From Lachnospiraceae bacterium (GTDB taxonomy: Bacteria > Bacillota > Clostridia > Lachnospirales > Lachnospiraceae), in the NCBI GenBank assembly GCA_029062895.1, contig JAIDPF010000064.1:1-42640 (forward strand): 42,640 nucleotides of DNA, given 5' to 3'. Positions within the stretch are counted from its first letter, which is position 1; every line of letters begins with the position of its first letter. A program made the position numbers and the translations under genes. Under the pieces are notes generated by a model. The model was not told the DNA's origin, made no database searches, and saw only the letters and a list, made by a program, of their open reading frames with translations. Of the stretch, positions 25,032 through 33,314 are shown one piece after another.

Positions 25032-25079
25032 CTGCTTTTCAAAAAAACTTTTAAAATAACTTTTAAAAATTTCTAAATG

Positions 25080-25307
25080 CTATTCCAGATTCTTCAGAAT
25101 CTCTATCAGTTCCATATCCGATGCAGTCAGCTTCACATTGGTTTCCAGACGCTTCCCTTCCGGTGTCACAACAGCGATCTCTATAATCGACTCCTCTTTG
25201 ATGCCGCTCTGCTGCACCGCCTTGATAAACAGCGGGAATTTGGGATGATTTGCCGAAAAGGTATCCCAAGCCCCTTTGATCTTAAACAATATTGCCGGAT
25301 TTAACAT
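25080..25307 (-). CDS. Small conserved protein of unknown function
   Basis: A 75-residue protein starting at ATG 25307 with AAGGAGG 6 nt upstream. It begins MLNPAILFKIKGAWDTFSAN, has NHPKFPLFIKAV, and ends in a small amphipathic helix; no membrane segment or motif. I recall such proteins as common in Lachnospiraceae without an assigned role. It stands alone between the T-box promoter and the ylmC-like gene; 25326-25480 is AT-rich with nothing recognisable. Confidence 0.75.
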   Translation of the reverse strand: MLNPAILFKIKGAWDTFSANHPKFPLFIKAVQQSGIKEESIIEIAVVTPEGKRLETNVKLTASDMELIEILKNLE

Positions 25308-25480
25308 CGTCAGCCTCCTTGCCACAACTGTTTTTTATGACCATTCCCAAAATACTTGTCCTGTCTGACCTGAACAAAAAAGGATTGGCAATTATCTGCT
25401 TTGATAAAATTAAAGTACTTTATAATCATATTATATTTTTAAGAAATTATCAAATATATTAATTTAAAACAACAATTTTC

Positions 25481-25708
25481 TCATATATCTACCAATATGA
25501 TATCCGGTCCGATCTGTTTGATCTCCGCGTACTGGATCACGCAGCCAGCGTCACAACTGAAACAGCTCAAAAAATGAAATTTCCCCTGCACCGTAATGGA
25601 ACAGATCTTCCCCGTACAATGGTCAAATTCCAGATCCGTAACATTTCCCAGTTTTTTACAGTTATTGATATTGATTACCTCTTTACAGCGAAGTTCCGAA
25701 AAAAGCAT
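25481..25708 (-). CDS. YlmC/YmxH-family PRC-barrel sporulation protein
   Basis: A 75-residue protein starting at ATG 25708 with AGGAGGTG 5 nt upstream. MLFSELRCKEVINI, the GNVTDLEFD strand and the later PDIILVDI match the small YlmC/YmxH family with a PRC-barrel fold, found near sigG and other sporulation genes. It has a CFSCDAGC motif with three cysteines. A much longer in-frame upstream reading is rejected because of the strong ribosome site at this start. It diverges from sigG with 114 nt between starts. Confidence 0.85.
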   Translation of the reverse strand: MLFSELRCKEVININNCKKLGNVTDLEFDHCTGKICSITVQGKFHFLSCFSCDAGCVIQYAEIKQIGPDIILVDI

Positions 25709-25754
25709 AATTTCACCTCCTGTAATACTATATGCGCAAAACTTCAAATCGTAA

Positions 25755-25784
25755 GTATAAAACATTTCATTTTCGCACAAGATA
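25755..25784 (+). promoter_or_regulatory. Possible forespore-type (SigF/SigG) promoter for sigG
   Basis: GTATA (25755-25759) matches the forespore -35 pattern G[T/C][A/T]TA. It is followed after 15 nt by GCACAAGATA (25775-25784), a partial match to the SigF/SigG -10. The fit is imperfect (three mismatches in the -10), so it is only a candidate. A control of sigG by SigF and by itself is known in other spore formers. Confidence 0.3.
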
Positions 25785-25822
25785 AATATGCAGCTGACAA
25801 ACTTATAAAGGCAGGAACTCTG

Positions 25823-26599
25823 ATGGCAGTTCAAAAAGTAGAAATCTGCGGTGTCAATACCGCCAAACTTCCATTACTCAAATCCCATGAAACGGAAGAA
25901 TTATTTAAAAAGATCAAGCAAGGGGATATGGCTGCAAGAGAGCAATTTATCAAAGGTAATCTGCGCCTTGTCCTTAGTGTCATTAAACGTTTTTCTTCCA
26001 CCAATGAAAATGTTGACGACCTGTTCCAGATCGGATGCATCGGTCTGATCAAAGCAATAGATAATTTTGATACCACTCTGAACGTGAAATTCTCCACGTA
26101 TGCAGTTCCAATGATCATTGGAGAGATCCGTCGTTTTTTGCGCGACAACTCCTCCATCCGCGTCAGCCGTTCTTTAAAGGACACGGCATACAAGGCAATC
26201 TATGCCAGAGACTATCTGACCCGTAAAAATGCGTTGGAACCCACCATTGCGGAGATTGCTACGGAGATCGGCATGACCAAGGAAGATATCGTCTATGCTC
26301 TGGATGCGATCCAGAGTCCGCTTAGTCTATATGAACCGGTCTATACGGAAGGCGGAGATACGCTGTATGTCATGGATCAGATCTCGGACAAGAAAAATAA
26401 AGAAAGTCGCTGGGTAGAGCAGCTCTCACTGACAGAAGCCATGAAGCATCTGAATGAACGGGAACATGAAATCGTCACACTGCGCTTTTTTGAAGGCAAA
26501 ACACAGATGGAAGTTGCCGATATGATCGGTATCTCTCAGGCGCAGGTGTCCCGTCTTGAGAAAAATGCCCTGCGTGTCATGAAGGACTATCTGATTTAA
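25823..26599 (+). CDS. sigG: Late forespore sigma factor SigG
   Basis: A 258-residue sigma-70-family factor that directs RNA polymerase to late forespore genes after engulfment. The N-terminus KVEICGVNTAKLP is diagnostic for SigG. Region 2 (DDLFQIGCIGLIKAIDNFD) contacts the -10, region 3 follows, and region 4 ends in a helix-turn-helix (TQMEVADMIGISQAQVSRLE). The start at ATG 25823 has AGGCAGGA 7 nt upstream; the longer in-frame upstream reading has no ribosome site. It diverges from the YlmC/YmxH gene and converges on pnp. Confidence 0.97.
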   Translation: MAVQKVEICGVNTAKLPLLKSHETEELFKKIKQGDMAAREQFIKGNLRLVLSVIKRFSSTNENVDDLFQIGCIGLIKAIDNFDTTLNVKFSTYAVPMIIGEIRRFLRDNSSIRVSRSLKDTAYKAIYARDYLTRKNALEPTIAEIATEIGMTKEDIVYALDAIQSPLSLYEPVYTEGGDTLYVMDQISDKKNKESRWVEQLSLTEAMKHLNEREHEIVTLRFFEGKTQMEVADMIGISQAQVSRLEKNALRVMKDYLI

Positions 26600-26601
26600 A
26601 T

Positions 26602-26637
26602 AAAAAACCGGCACAACCTGTTAAGCGGATGTGCCGG
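26602..26637. terminator. Terminator shared by sigG and pnp
   Basis: Arms CCGGCACA (26608-26615) and TGTGCCGG (26630-26637). On the minus strand the stem is followed by TTTTTTATTT, a strong terminator for pnp; on the plus strand it is followed by ATCTTTTCTT, weaker, for sigG. Confidence 0.9.
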
Positions 26638-26661
26638 ATCTTTTCTTACTTTACCTTATAC

Positions 26662-28752
26662 TCAGTTCTGTGCGCAATCCTTGATGGAAAAGCTCATTCT
26701 ACCCATCTTATCCTTGCCAAGGCATACGACTCTGACCTCATCACCAAGATGCAGGACATCCTCCACCTTATTGATCCTTTCCTTCGCAATTCTGGAAATG
26801 TGTACCATTCCCTCCTTGCCCGGAGCGAACTCAATAAACGCACCAAACTCCTTGATGCTGACTACTTTGCCTTCAAATATCTGTCCTTCCGCGAAGTCAG
26901 TCACGATGGTCTGGATCATGTCTACCGCCTCATCCATCTTCTCCATATCCGTGCCGCATACACTAACAGCACCGTCATCCGTAATATCAATCTTTACGCC
27001 GGTACGAGCAATGATCTCATTGATTGTCTTACCGCGCTGTCCAACGACATCACCGATTTTCTCAGGATCAATTTTGATCTGAATGATCTTCGGTGCGTAT
27101 TTTCCGACTTCCTCACGCGGCTCCGCAATTGCTTTGGACATACACGTCTCCATGATAAACATCCTTGCGTCGCGGCATCTTGCGATAGCACCCTCTACGA
27201 TGGGTCTTGTCAGACCATGGATCTTGATGTCCATCTGGATCGCGGTAATACCATCCTTTGTGCCTGTAACCTTAAAGTCCATATCGCCGAAGAAATCTTC
27301 CAACCCCTGAATATCTGTCAATAATACAAAATCATCATCTGTTTCCCCTGTTACCAGACCACAGGAAATACCAGCCACCATTTTCTTAATGGGTACGCCG
27401 GCTGCCATAAGCGACATACAGGAAGCACAGGTAGATGCCATGGATGTGGAACCGTTGGACTCAAATGTCTCAGATACGGTTCTGATCGCATAGGGGAACT
27501 CCTCTTCCGAAGGAAGCACCGGCACCAGCGCACGCTCAGCCAGCGCACCATGACCGATCTCCCTACGTCCCGGTCCGCGGCTGACTTTGGTCTCACCTAC
27601 AGAATAAGACGGGAAATTATAATGATGCATATATCTCTTTGCCTTATCATTCTCATCAAGTCCGTCGATTCTCTGTACCTCAGACAACGGAGCCAGCGTA
27701 CATACATTACAGATCTGAGTCTGTCCACGGGTAAACATGGCGGAACCATGAACTCTGGGGATGATATCCACTTCTGCGGCAAGTTTTCTGATCTGTGTCA
27801 GCTCCCTGCCGTCCGGACGCTTGTGATCTTTGAGGATCATCTTTCTGACCGTCTTCTTCTGATACTGATAAAGCGCTTCCCCTAAGATGGCAAGCCACTC
27901 TTCATTTTCCGCAAAAGCTTCTTCCATCTTTGCCTTGATATCGCGGATATTTGCTTCCCTGATCTGCTTCTCATCCGTAAATACAGCTACTTCCATTTCC
28001 TCCGGTGTTACGATCTTCTTCATAGCGTCAAACATCTCTTCCGGAATCGCGCAGCTGGTATATTCATGCTTTTCTTTGCCGACTTCTGCCACAATATCGT
28101 TAATCCACTTGATCAGCGACTGGTTAATGTCATGCGCCTGATAGATTGCCTCAAGCATCTTCGCCTCCGGCACTTCATTGGCGCCGGCTTCGATCATGAT
28201 CACTTTTTCCGCCGTAGACGCAACCGTCAGCTGCATATCTCCGGTTCTCCAGATCTCCTGACTCGGATTGATGATTAATTCTCCGTCAACAAGTCCCATC
28301 TGTGTCATCGCACAGGGACCGCAAAACGGAATATCGGAAATACATGTTGCAATAGCGGAACCGATCATAGCCACCAGTTCCGGGCGACACTCGGGATCCA
28401 CGCTCATTACAAGGTTATTTAATGTCACATCATTACGATAATCCTTCGGGAACAACGGTCTCATCGGGCGGTCGATCACACGGCTTGTCAGGACTGCGTT
28501 CTCCGATGCCTTACCTTCACGCTTATTAAATCCACCCGGAATTTTTCCAACGGAATAAAGTTTCTCTTCATATTCAACGGAAAGCGGGAAAAAATCGATC
28601 CCATCCCTCGGCTTTTCCGACGCGGTTGCGGTAGATAATACGGTAGTCTCGCCATAATGCATAAATGCTGCGCCATTGGCCTGTGCGGATACTCGTCCAA
28701 TATCAACGCTTAAAGTACGTCCGCCAATTTCAATACTAAATGTCTTGTACAT
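26662..28752 (-). CDS. pnp: Polyribonucleotide nucleotidyltransferase (PNPase)
   Basis: 3'-5' phosphorolytic exoribonuclease of the RNA degradosome, 696 residues, the usual size. It has two RNase PH cores separated by an all-alpha domain (catalytic pattern GSAMFTRGQTQ in the second core and FPLSVEYEEKLYSVGKIPGG in the first). A KH domain (KIDPEKIGDVVGQRGKTIN) and a C-terminal S1 domain (FEGKVVSIKEFGAFIEFAPG) follow. The start at ATG 28752 lies behind GGAGAG. It follows rpsO, the common rpsO-pnp order, with an intervening terminator that read-through must pass. Confidence 0.98.
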   Translation of the reverse strand: MYKTFSIEIGGRTLSVDIGRVSAQANGAAFMHYGETTVLSTATASEKPRDGIDFFPLSVEYEEKLYSVGKIPGGFNKREGKASENAVLTSRVIDRPMRPLFPKDYRNDVTLNNLVMSVDPECRPELVAMIGSAIATCISDIPFCGPCAMTQMGLVDGELIINPSQEIWRTGDMQLTVASTAEKVIMIEAGANEVPEAKMLEAIYQAHDINQSLIKWINDIVAEVGKEKHEYTSCAIPEEMFDAMKKIVTPEEMEVAVFTDEKQIREANIRDIKAKMEEAFAENEEWLAILGEALYQYQKKTVRKMILKDHKRPDGRELTQIRKLAAEVDIIPRVHGSAMFTRGQTQICNVCTLAPLSEVQRIDGLDENDKAKRYMHHYNFPSYSVGETKVSRGPGRREIGHGALAERALVPVLPSEEEFPYAIRTVSETFESNGSTSMASTCASCMSLMAAGVPIKKMVAGISCGLVTGETDDDFVLLTDIQGLEDFFGDMDFKVTGTKDGITAIQMDIKIHGLTRPIVEGAIARCRDARMFIMETCMSKAIAEPREEVGKYAPKIIQIKIDPEKIGDVVGQRGKTINEIIARTGVKIDITDDGAVSVCGTDMEKMDEAVDMIQTIVTDFAEGQIFEGKVVSIKEFGAFIEFAPGKEGMVHISRIAKERINKVEDVLHLGDEVRVVCLGKDKMGRMSFSIKDCAQN

Positions 28753-28777
28753 TTGTTTTCTCTCCTTTACTCAACCA

Positions 28778-28814
28778 TAAAAGCGGATAATGAGACTTTT
28801 GTCCCATATCCGCT
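28778..28814 (-). terminator. Terminator between rpsO and pnp
   Basis: Arms TATCCGCT/AGCGGATA (28782-28789 and 28807-28814), followed on the minus strand by TTTTATG. It would attenuate rpsO-pnp read-through. Confidence 0.75.
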
Positions 28815-28826
28815 TCTCTTCTCTAA

Positions 28827-29093
28827 TTATTTTCTGATTCCGAGACGCTCGATTAGGGAACGGTATCTTTCGATATCCACTCTCTTAAGATAATCCAAAA
28901 GACCACGTCTCTTACCAATCATCTTGTACATACCACGTCTTGAATGATGATCCAAAGGATGCTCCTTCAAATGTGCCGTAAGTTCCTCAATCCTTGCTGT
29001 CAGTATGGCGATCTGTACCTCAGGTGATCCTGTATCGCCCTCTTTCGTTGCATACTTTGCAATCACTTCCTGTTTCTTTTCTGCTGAAATCAT
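28827..29093 (-). CDS. rpsO: 30S ribosomal protein S15
   Basis: An 88-residue protein with standard S15 text ([37 protein letters not shown]). It binds 16S rRNA and helps to join subunits. I start at ATG 29093, with TAGGAGG 7 nt upstream; the longer in-frame reading into the leader is rejected because it runs through the ribosome site and promoter-proximal leader. Confidence 0.98.
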   Translation of the reverse strand: MISAEKKQEVIAKYATKEGDTGSPEVQIAILTARIEELTAHLKEHPLDHHSRRGMYKMIGKRRGLLDYLKRVDIERYRSLIERLGIRK

Positions 29094-29223
29094 GATATAT
29101 CCTCCTAATTGATATTCTGCCAGTCCGGGGTGACGGTCGGAGAAACCGGTCATCTCAGTCCTGGTTAACTGTGGTTCTGACCACACACTGATATATAATA
29201 TCACAATACCTTCTTATTGTAAA
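29094..29223 (-). promoter_or_regulatory. rpsO promoter and structured leader
   Basis: -35 TTTACA (29218-29223), 17-nt spacer, -10 TATTAT (29195-29200), all on the minus strand. The transcribed leader of about 95 nt holds a GTGGT-CAG-AACCAC hairpin and a GACCGG/CCGGAC-type pairing upstream of the ribosome site. S15 often represses its own messenger through such leaders; that this one does so is inference. Confidence 0.6.
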
Positions 29224-29226
29224 GTA

Positions 29227-29898
29227 TTATTTAATTGCAACAATTACAGCAAATTTTTGATAGGAGTAAACACACTTAACAACATTAAATTTACAATTTA
29301 TTAACATATCTACTTCTTGTTCAACAGAACATTCTTTATCTAATTTTCTGCGTTCTCTCCATAACTCTATATCTTTATCCGTTAATCCACTGTGCTCTAT
29401 CTGACTTTCCCAATAAGAATTAAACCAATGATTCATTTGCAACTGCTCTGCGCAAAATTGATCATAGTTTACAAACAGTCCGCCACTTGGCAAATGATCA
29501 TATATTCTTGAAAATAATTTTATCTTATCGCTATTTTCCAAATGATGAATGGAAAGTGCTGAGATCACCATATCAAAAATAGTATTTGGCAATTTATGAA
29601 TGTAATTCTCTATTTGATATGATATGCTTTCAATACCATCAAATCTTTTCCGGGCAACATTCAGCATTTCATCTGCAATATCGACAAGCACATATTTAGA
29701 ATTCGGACATTGCCGATACCAAAAATAAGTTAATAACCCTGTTCCTGCTCCTAAATCAATAACTCGTTTTGGCTCATCTATGTTGGAAACAATAAATTCT
29801 GTTGTTTGTTGATAGAAATCATCAAAACAGGGAATAAATTTTCTACGATTGTTATCATATTCTTTCGCAATCAAATTAAACTGTTCTTCTATATTCAT
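29227..29898 (-). CDS. Class I SAM-dependent methyltransferase
   Basis: A 223-residue methyltransferase. Motif I is VIDLGAGTGLL, followed by the acidic end of strand 2 (KYVLVDIADEML) and motif IV region DMVISALSIHHL. FVNYDQFCAEQLQ marks motif VI. The substrate is unknown, and the fold does not tell. It overlaps the preceding HAD gene by 4 nt, so the two are co-translated. The stop is only 4 nt from the rpsO promoter. Confidence 0.9.
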   Translation of the reverse strand: MNIEEQFNLIAKEYDNNRRKFIPCFDDFYQQTTEFIVSNIDEPKRVIDLGAGTGLLTYFWYRQCPNSKYVLVDIADEMLNVARKRFDGIESISYQIENYIHKLPNTIFDMVISALSIHHLENSDKIKLFSRIYDHLPSGGLFVNYDQFCAEQLQMNHWFNSYWESQIEHSGLTDKDIELWRERRKLDKECSVEQEVDMLINCKFNVVKCVYSYQKFAVIVAIK

Positions 29899-30677
29899 TT
29901 GAAAGTATTATCCTTGAGTATATTTTTTTCAATCCAATCTGCAACGCCATCCTCATCATTTGACAACGCGACACAATCTGCAACAACTTTTACATCCTCA
30001 ACAGCATTGGAAACAGCAACTCCTGTGCCACAGATTTGGAGCATTTCCATATCATTGATATCATCGCCAAAAGAAACAATATCACTTAGAGATATGTTCA
30101 ACGACTTTGCTAATTCATGGATTGCCTGTATCTTACCTGATTTTTCCGGCAGAAAAGCATACCAGTTCTCTCCCCGGTAACTTTGTAGACGACAGCGATT
30201 TTTATTTGCAATTTTTAAGGCTATATTACTGTCAGAAAGTTCTGCTACAATTTTATTAATTGGACAACATAACGGCTTTTTATAATCATTAAAAACTGCT
30301 TTATGCAATTTTTCAGATTCTGATATGTGGTTACTGTTCCATAAAACCTGACGCCCTGCTGCCACAGTTATTTCCGTATTTGGATTCTGTTTCATCAAAT
30401 CCTGTATGATTTGATTTGCATCAATCGTATCCATGCAGCAACTATAGATTTGTTTCCCTCGCTGATGGATAAGCGTTCCATCTGTTGTGATCTCATAATC
30501 CGGTTGAATTTCTTCTATGTAACGTTCCGCCCCTATCCAATATCGGGCAGTAGCCATCACAATAAGAATTCCATAGCTCTGACATTTTTTCAAAATCTGT
30601 TTTGTATATTCTGATATGCCGCCATCAGAACGAAGCAATGTATGATCAAGGTCTGTCAAAATCATTTTGGCATTCAT
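29895..30677 (-). CDS. HAD-family phosphatase (Cof type)
   Basis: A 260-residue haloacid-dehalogenase-fold phosphatase of the C2-capped Cof group. Nucleophile D9 and D11 occur in LTDLDHTLLRSDGG, with the cap between about 85 and 185. The metal-binding motif SFGDDINDMEML is near the end, after the conserved Lys region. Members hydrolyse sugar phosphates or nucleotide phosphates; the specific substrate is unknown. The start at ATG 30677 has AAGGGG about 10 nt upstream. It is followed by the methyltransferase gene with a 4-nt overlap. Confidence 0.9.
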   Translation of the reverse strand: MNAKMILTDLDHTLLRSDGGISEYTKQILKKCQSYGILIVMATARYWIGAERYIEEIQPDYEITTDGTLIHQRGKQIYSCCMDTIDANQIIQDLMKQNPNTEITVAAGRQVLWNSNHISESEKLHKAVFNDYKKPLCCPINKIVAELSDSNIALKIANKNRCRLQSYRGENWYAFLPEKSGKIQAIHELAKSLNISLSDIVSFGDDINDMEMLQICGTGVAVSNAVEDVKVVADCVALSNDEDGVADWIEKNILKDNTFK

Positions 30678-30730
30678 GAGCTAAAATCCCCTTAATCGTT
30701 ATAAGTATATCTTTTTAAGTAATTTTCAAT

Positions 30731-30759
30731 AAACTATCATAATTCTGTTTTATCGTCAA
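30731..30759 (-). promoter_or_regulatory. Promoter of the HAD-methyltransferase pair
   Basis: -35 TTGACG (30754-30759), 17-nt spacer, -10 TAGTTT (30731-30736), about 50-55 nt before the HAD start. Its presence suggests that this pair is separate from the radical-SAM peptide operon upstream. Confidence 0.55.
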
Positions 30760-30839
30760 GTAACAATTTTCAAACAAAATTATCAGGATTACGGAAACAA
30801 ATCAGAATTTCATATATTTGTCTTTCTGCCTGTATCATG

Positions 30840-31457
30840 TTATCCTCGCTTTTCCACTGCCTTTACAGGGCATACTTCATAACAGTTGCCGCAATGCAGA
30901 CAATGTTCCTGCTTTATTTGATAATGATTCCCTGGTTCAATACACCGCTGTGGGCAGTTATTCAAACAAGTGCCACAACTAATACAGGATTCGCTAATCT
31001 GATATCCTTTGCAGGTGATATGGCTGCTACCAATGGTATAATTCTCTCGGAAAATAGGATTGACGCCAAGATTGAAATACTCAATTTCAGCATCCGTAAT
31101 CTGAAACACAATCCCCGCTAAATTTCTAGTATCACCTGGATATACATTTGACAGATACGGCTGCTCAGAAAAAATTGTGTCTATCCATTTCTTTTGATCT
31201 GATTCCGGAGCAGGAATAGCTTTTGCAGATAAGCGAATCATTTCCTTATATTTTGTGTAGCCGAGAACCTGAACACGCCCGTCGGTTAACAATTCCTTAC
31301 AGAACGCTTTTCCTTTAGCGGTAAAGAAATACATAGCTTGCGACTCATAATGAATCGCACTGATATTACGGATTTGTGGAGCGCCGTATTCATCCACCGT
31401 GGCGAAAGCAAGTACTCCTACATATTGCAGTTTTTGTAAACAGGTTTTTGCATCCAT
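30840..31457 (-). CDS. Pyridoxamine-phosphate-oxidase-like flavin domain fused to 2x[4Fe-4S] ferredoxin
   Basis: A 205-residue protein. Residues about 1-135 have the split-barrel FMN-binding fold of pyridoxamine 5'-phosphate oxidases (VGVLAFATVDEYGAPQIRNI, MYFFTAKGKAF, VQVLGYTKY). Residues 155-200 carry two 4Fe-4S motifs: C158-x2-C161-x2-C164-x3-C168 and C186-x2-C189-x2-C192-x3-C196. It could pass electrons between a flavin and a ferredoxin-type partner, perhaps supplying the radical SAM enzyme or nitroreductase. It starts at ATG 31457 with AAAGGAGG upstream and is the last gene of the presumed peptide operon. Confidence 0.85.
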   Translation of the reverse strand: MDAKTCLQKLQYVGVLAFATVDEYGAPQIRNISAIHYESQAMYFFTAKGKAFCKELLTDGRVQVLGYTKYKEMIRLSAKAIPAPESDQKKWIDTIFSEQPYLSNVYPGDTRNLAGIVFQITDAEIEYFNLGVNPIFRENYTIGSSHITCKGYQISESCISCGTCLNNCPQRCIEPGNHYQIKQEHCLHCGNCYEVCPVKAVEKRG

Positions 31458-31497
31458 TAATAATTTCCTCCTTTATTCAAACCTTCTGTCGGATAAT

Positions 31498-32079
31498 CTA
31501 TTCAACAATTTTGCTTCTGCTTTCTTTCCTCGGTTTTACCTGCGGGTATTCTCCATCACAATACCCCAGAAGAACAAAGCAGCGGGCAATATAATTTGCA
31601 GGGATCTCCCATTCCTTCAAAAATGCTGCACCCACCTCATTATCAAAGGTTTCCTCACCCCTTGCAATAATACAAGAGGAAATGCCCAGTTCCGCCGCCA
31701 TCAACACCATATTCTCCGCACAACAAAAAGCATCGGGAATACTATATAGAAAATTCTTCTGTGCAAAAACCACACAGACCGTTGGCGCTCCATAAAAACC
31801 GCTTTTCATAGACGGATCATCGATCACGCTGGGCTGCTCCTTTGAAACATAGCTGCCCGACAGACTGCTTCGGTCAAAACGAGCAAGGTTCAACCGTCCA
31901 ATCTTCTCGACTAACGCCTGATTACGGATGCCCAAAATGATACTGCGCTGACCCCCTCCGGCGTTTGGCGCATAAGTTCCGGCTTCTATGATTTTCTCCA
32001 AATCCGATTTTGAAATCTGCCTATCCTGATATTTACGGATAGAGCGGCGATGTTTCATCAGTTCCAAAAGTTCCATCAT
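31498..32079 (-). CDS. Nitroreductase-family flavoprotein
   Basis: A 193-residue NAD(P)H-dependent flavoprotein of the nitroreductase fold. RRSIRKYQDRQISK is the FMN-phosphate-binding start, and APNAGGGQRSIILG, CCAENMVLMAAELG and WEIPANYIARCFVLLGYCDG are family blocks. It overlaps the radical SAM gene by 4 nt and so is co-translated. In other peptide-natural-product loci such enzymes oxidise or reduce backbone bonds (for instance dehydrogenation); a similar role here is inference. Confidence 0.9.
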   Translation of the reverse strand: MMELLELMKHRRSIRKYQDRQISKSDLEKIIEAGTYAPNAGGGQRSIILGIRNQALVEKIGRLNLARFDRSSLSGSYVSKEQPSVIDDPSMKSGFYGAPTVCVVFAQKNFLYSIPDAFCCAENMVLMAAELGISSCIIARGEETFDNEVGAAFLKEWEIPANYIARCFVLLGYCDGEYPQVKPRKESRSKIVE

Positions 32080-33131
32080 TCAATCTCCTTCCAACATTGT
32101 GGATCAGCATCATAAAAATCCCCCTGCACTCCGCTGGCAACCGCCGGACAGCCACGGCACCATGCTTTTAATTCGCATTTGCTGCATTTCTTGAACTTGT
32201 CATATTCCCGGTAGGCTTCCATTTCACAGACCCAAACATCGGCGATCCTGTCCCGGGAAACATTGGCCACACGGCTATTCTGCACCCGGCGGCAGGCATA
32301 AATATCACCCGTTGGCAGGATTGTCAAGTGGCAGTTCCCGCAATTGCAGCCGCCGTAGATCATACCTTCCTGAGCAGTTTCGGGAATTTTAAACGTCCCC
32401 GTTTCATACTCATACAGCGTCCAAAGATGATCCTTTTTATTGAAGTAGGTTTCGCAGCCTGCCGCTTCATACTCTTTGAATTTTTTATCACAGGCTGCAA
32501 GCAATTCCCGGTAACGCATAGGCTCTATGCCTGTATCCTTTTCCTCACTGGTTGGGCAATAACGGGCAAAAGCGAACACATCCACTTTTGCTGCAACCAC
32601 CGTGTCTATGATAGCGGGAATTTCCTCAATGTTTTTGCCGGAAACAGTTGTCATCACCACGCTGCGGATTCCGGCTTTTTTGATACAGGCTACTTTTTCT
32701 AAGGTAATATCAAAGGAGCCGGGTTTTCTGAACCAGTCGTGGGTTTCCCGCATACCATCAAGGGAAAGCTGATATTTCTGACAACCGCATTCTTTCAGCT
32801 TCTGACACACCTCATCATTTAGGTGGAAGGGATTTCCAAGGATCGTAAAAGGAATAGCGTGTGTTTTCAGAAGTTCAAGTAGTTTCCAAAAATCCGGATG
32901 CAGGATCGGATCTCCGCCTGTAATATAAAAGTACGGCAGGCGATGATACATTTCGCAGAAATCCAAGCAGTTATAAAAGGTATCCTGTATTTGCTCCCAT
33001 GTCATAGCATCCGTTTTTTTACAGCCATCCTCTGAAAATATGTAGCAGTGCTTGCACCTCTGGTCGCACTCATCTGTGATATGCCATTGAAAAGCGAAGT
33101 ATTGCTTCGCTTCAGGAAAATATTGTTTCAT
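32076..33131 (-). CDS. Radical SAM/SPASM peptide-modifying enzyme (ACGX-type system)
   Basis: A 351-residue enzyme. The radical SAM cluster motif is C22-x3-C26-x2-C29 (DECDQRCKHCY), with the SAM motif YITGGDPIL. The C-terminal SPASM/twitch region has further cysteines (C262, C264, C267, C280, C316, C319, C325, C328, C346) for two auxiliary clusters. It should cleave SAM to a 5'-deoxyadenosyl radical and modify cysteine-linked positions of the peptide at 33315-33488. The start at ATG 33131 removes 27 in-frame codons that are only a translation of an intergenic repeat. It overlaps the nitroreductase gene. The name follows my recollection of the ACGX radical-SAM family. Confidence 0.85.
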   Translation of the reverse strand: MKQYFPEAKQYFAFQWHITDECDQRCKHCYIFSEDGCKKTDAMTWEQIQDTFYNCLDFCEMYHRLPYFYITGGDPILHPDFWKLLELLKTHAIPFTILGNPFHLNDEVCQKLKECGCQKYQLSLDGMRETHDWFRKPGSFDITLEKVACIKKAGIRSVVMTTVSGKNIEEIPAIIDTVVAAKVDVFAFARYCPTSEEKDTGIEPMRYRELLAACDKKFKEYEAAGCETYFNKKDHLWTLYEYETGTFKIPETAQEGMIYGGCNCGNCHLTILPTGDIYACRRVQNSRVANVSRDRIADVWVCEMEAYREYDKFKKCSKCELKAWCRGCPAVASGVQGDFYDADPQCWKEIE

Positions 33132-33215
33132 ACTAATAACCATGCCTTTCCATAGCCTGCGAATTGGGGCCGCAGGCACAAATTTGCGATTGAAAAATCT
33201 TTGATTTTTCAATCT
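33132..33215 (-). repeat. Dispersed two-hairpin intergenic repeat, copy C (precursor-radical SAM)
   Basis: About 84 nt, nearly identical to copy A at 12325. It pairs GCCTGCGAATT with CCGCAGGC, and has a second stem GATTGAAAAATC/GATTTTTCAATC. On the minus strand it directly abuts the radical SAM start codon and supplies GGAAAGG about 13 nt before it, the only ribosome site I see. Confidence 0.85.
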
Positions 33216-33277
33216 GTTGTCCTCACTTTATATGTAATCGGTTTTACCGAGTAACGATCGAATGTTCCCGACGAGAG

Positions 33278-33294
33278 CGTTCCCGCCGGGAACG
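33278..33294 (-). other. GC-rich hairpin after the precursor gene
   Basis: Perfect stem CGTTCCC-GCC-GGGAACG, about 20 nt after the precursor stop codon, with no U-run after it. Together with copy C it gives three stems in the 183-nt spacer. Such a spacer could stabilise the precursor message and reduce expression of the downstream enzymes. Confidence 0.6.
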
Positions 33295-33314
33295 GCTTTA
33301 AAGATGGCCGTTAA

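Noticed and set aside
25574-25822. N-terminal extension of SigG
   Set aside because: It overlaps the divergent YlmC/YmxH gene, while ATG 25823 has a ribosome site and gives the standard SigG N-terminus.
26629-27324. 231-codon plus-strand frame
   Set aside because: It is antisense to pnp and starts inside the sigG/pnp terminator region.
33132-33212. 27-codon N-terminal extension of the radical SAM enzyme
   Set aside because: The extra codons are a translation of repeat copy C, which also occurs untranslated at 12325 and 13871.
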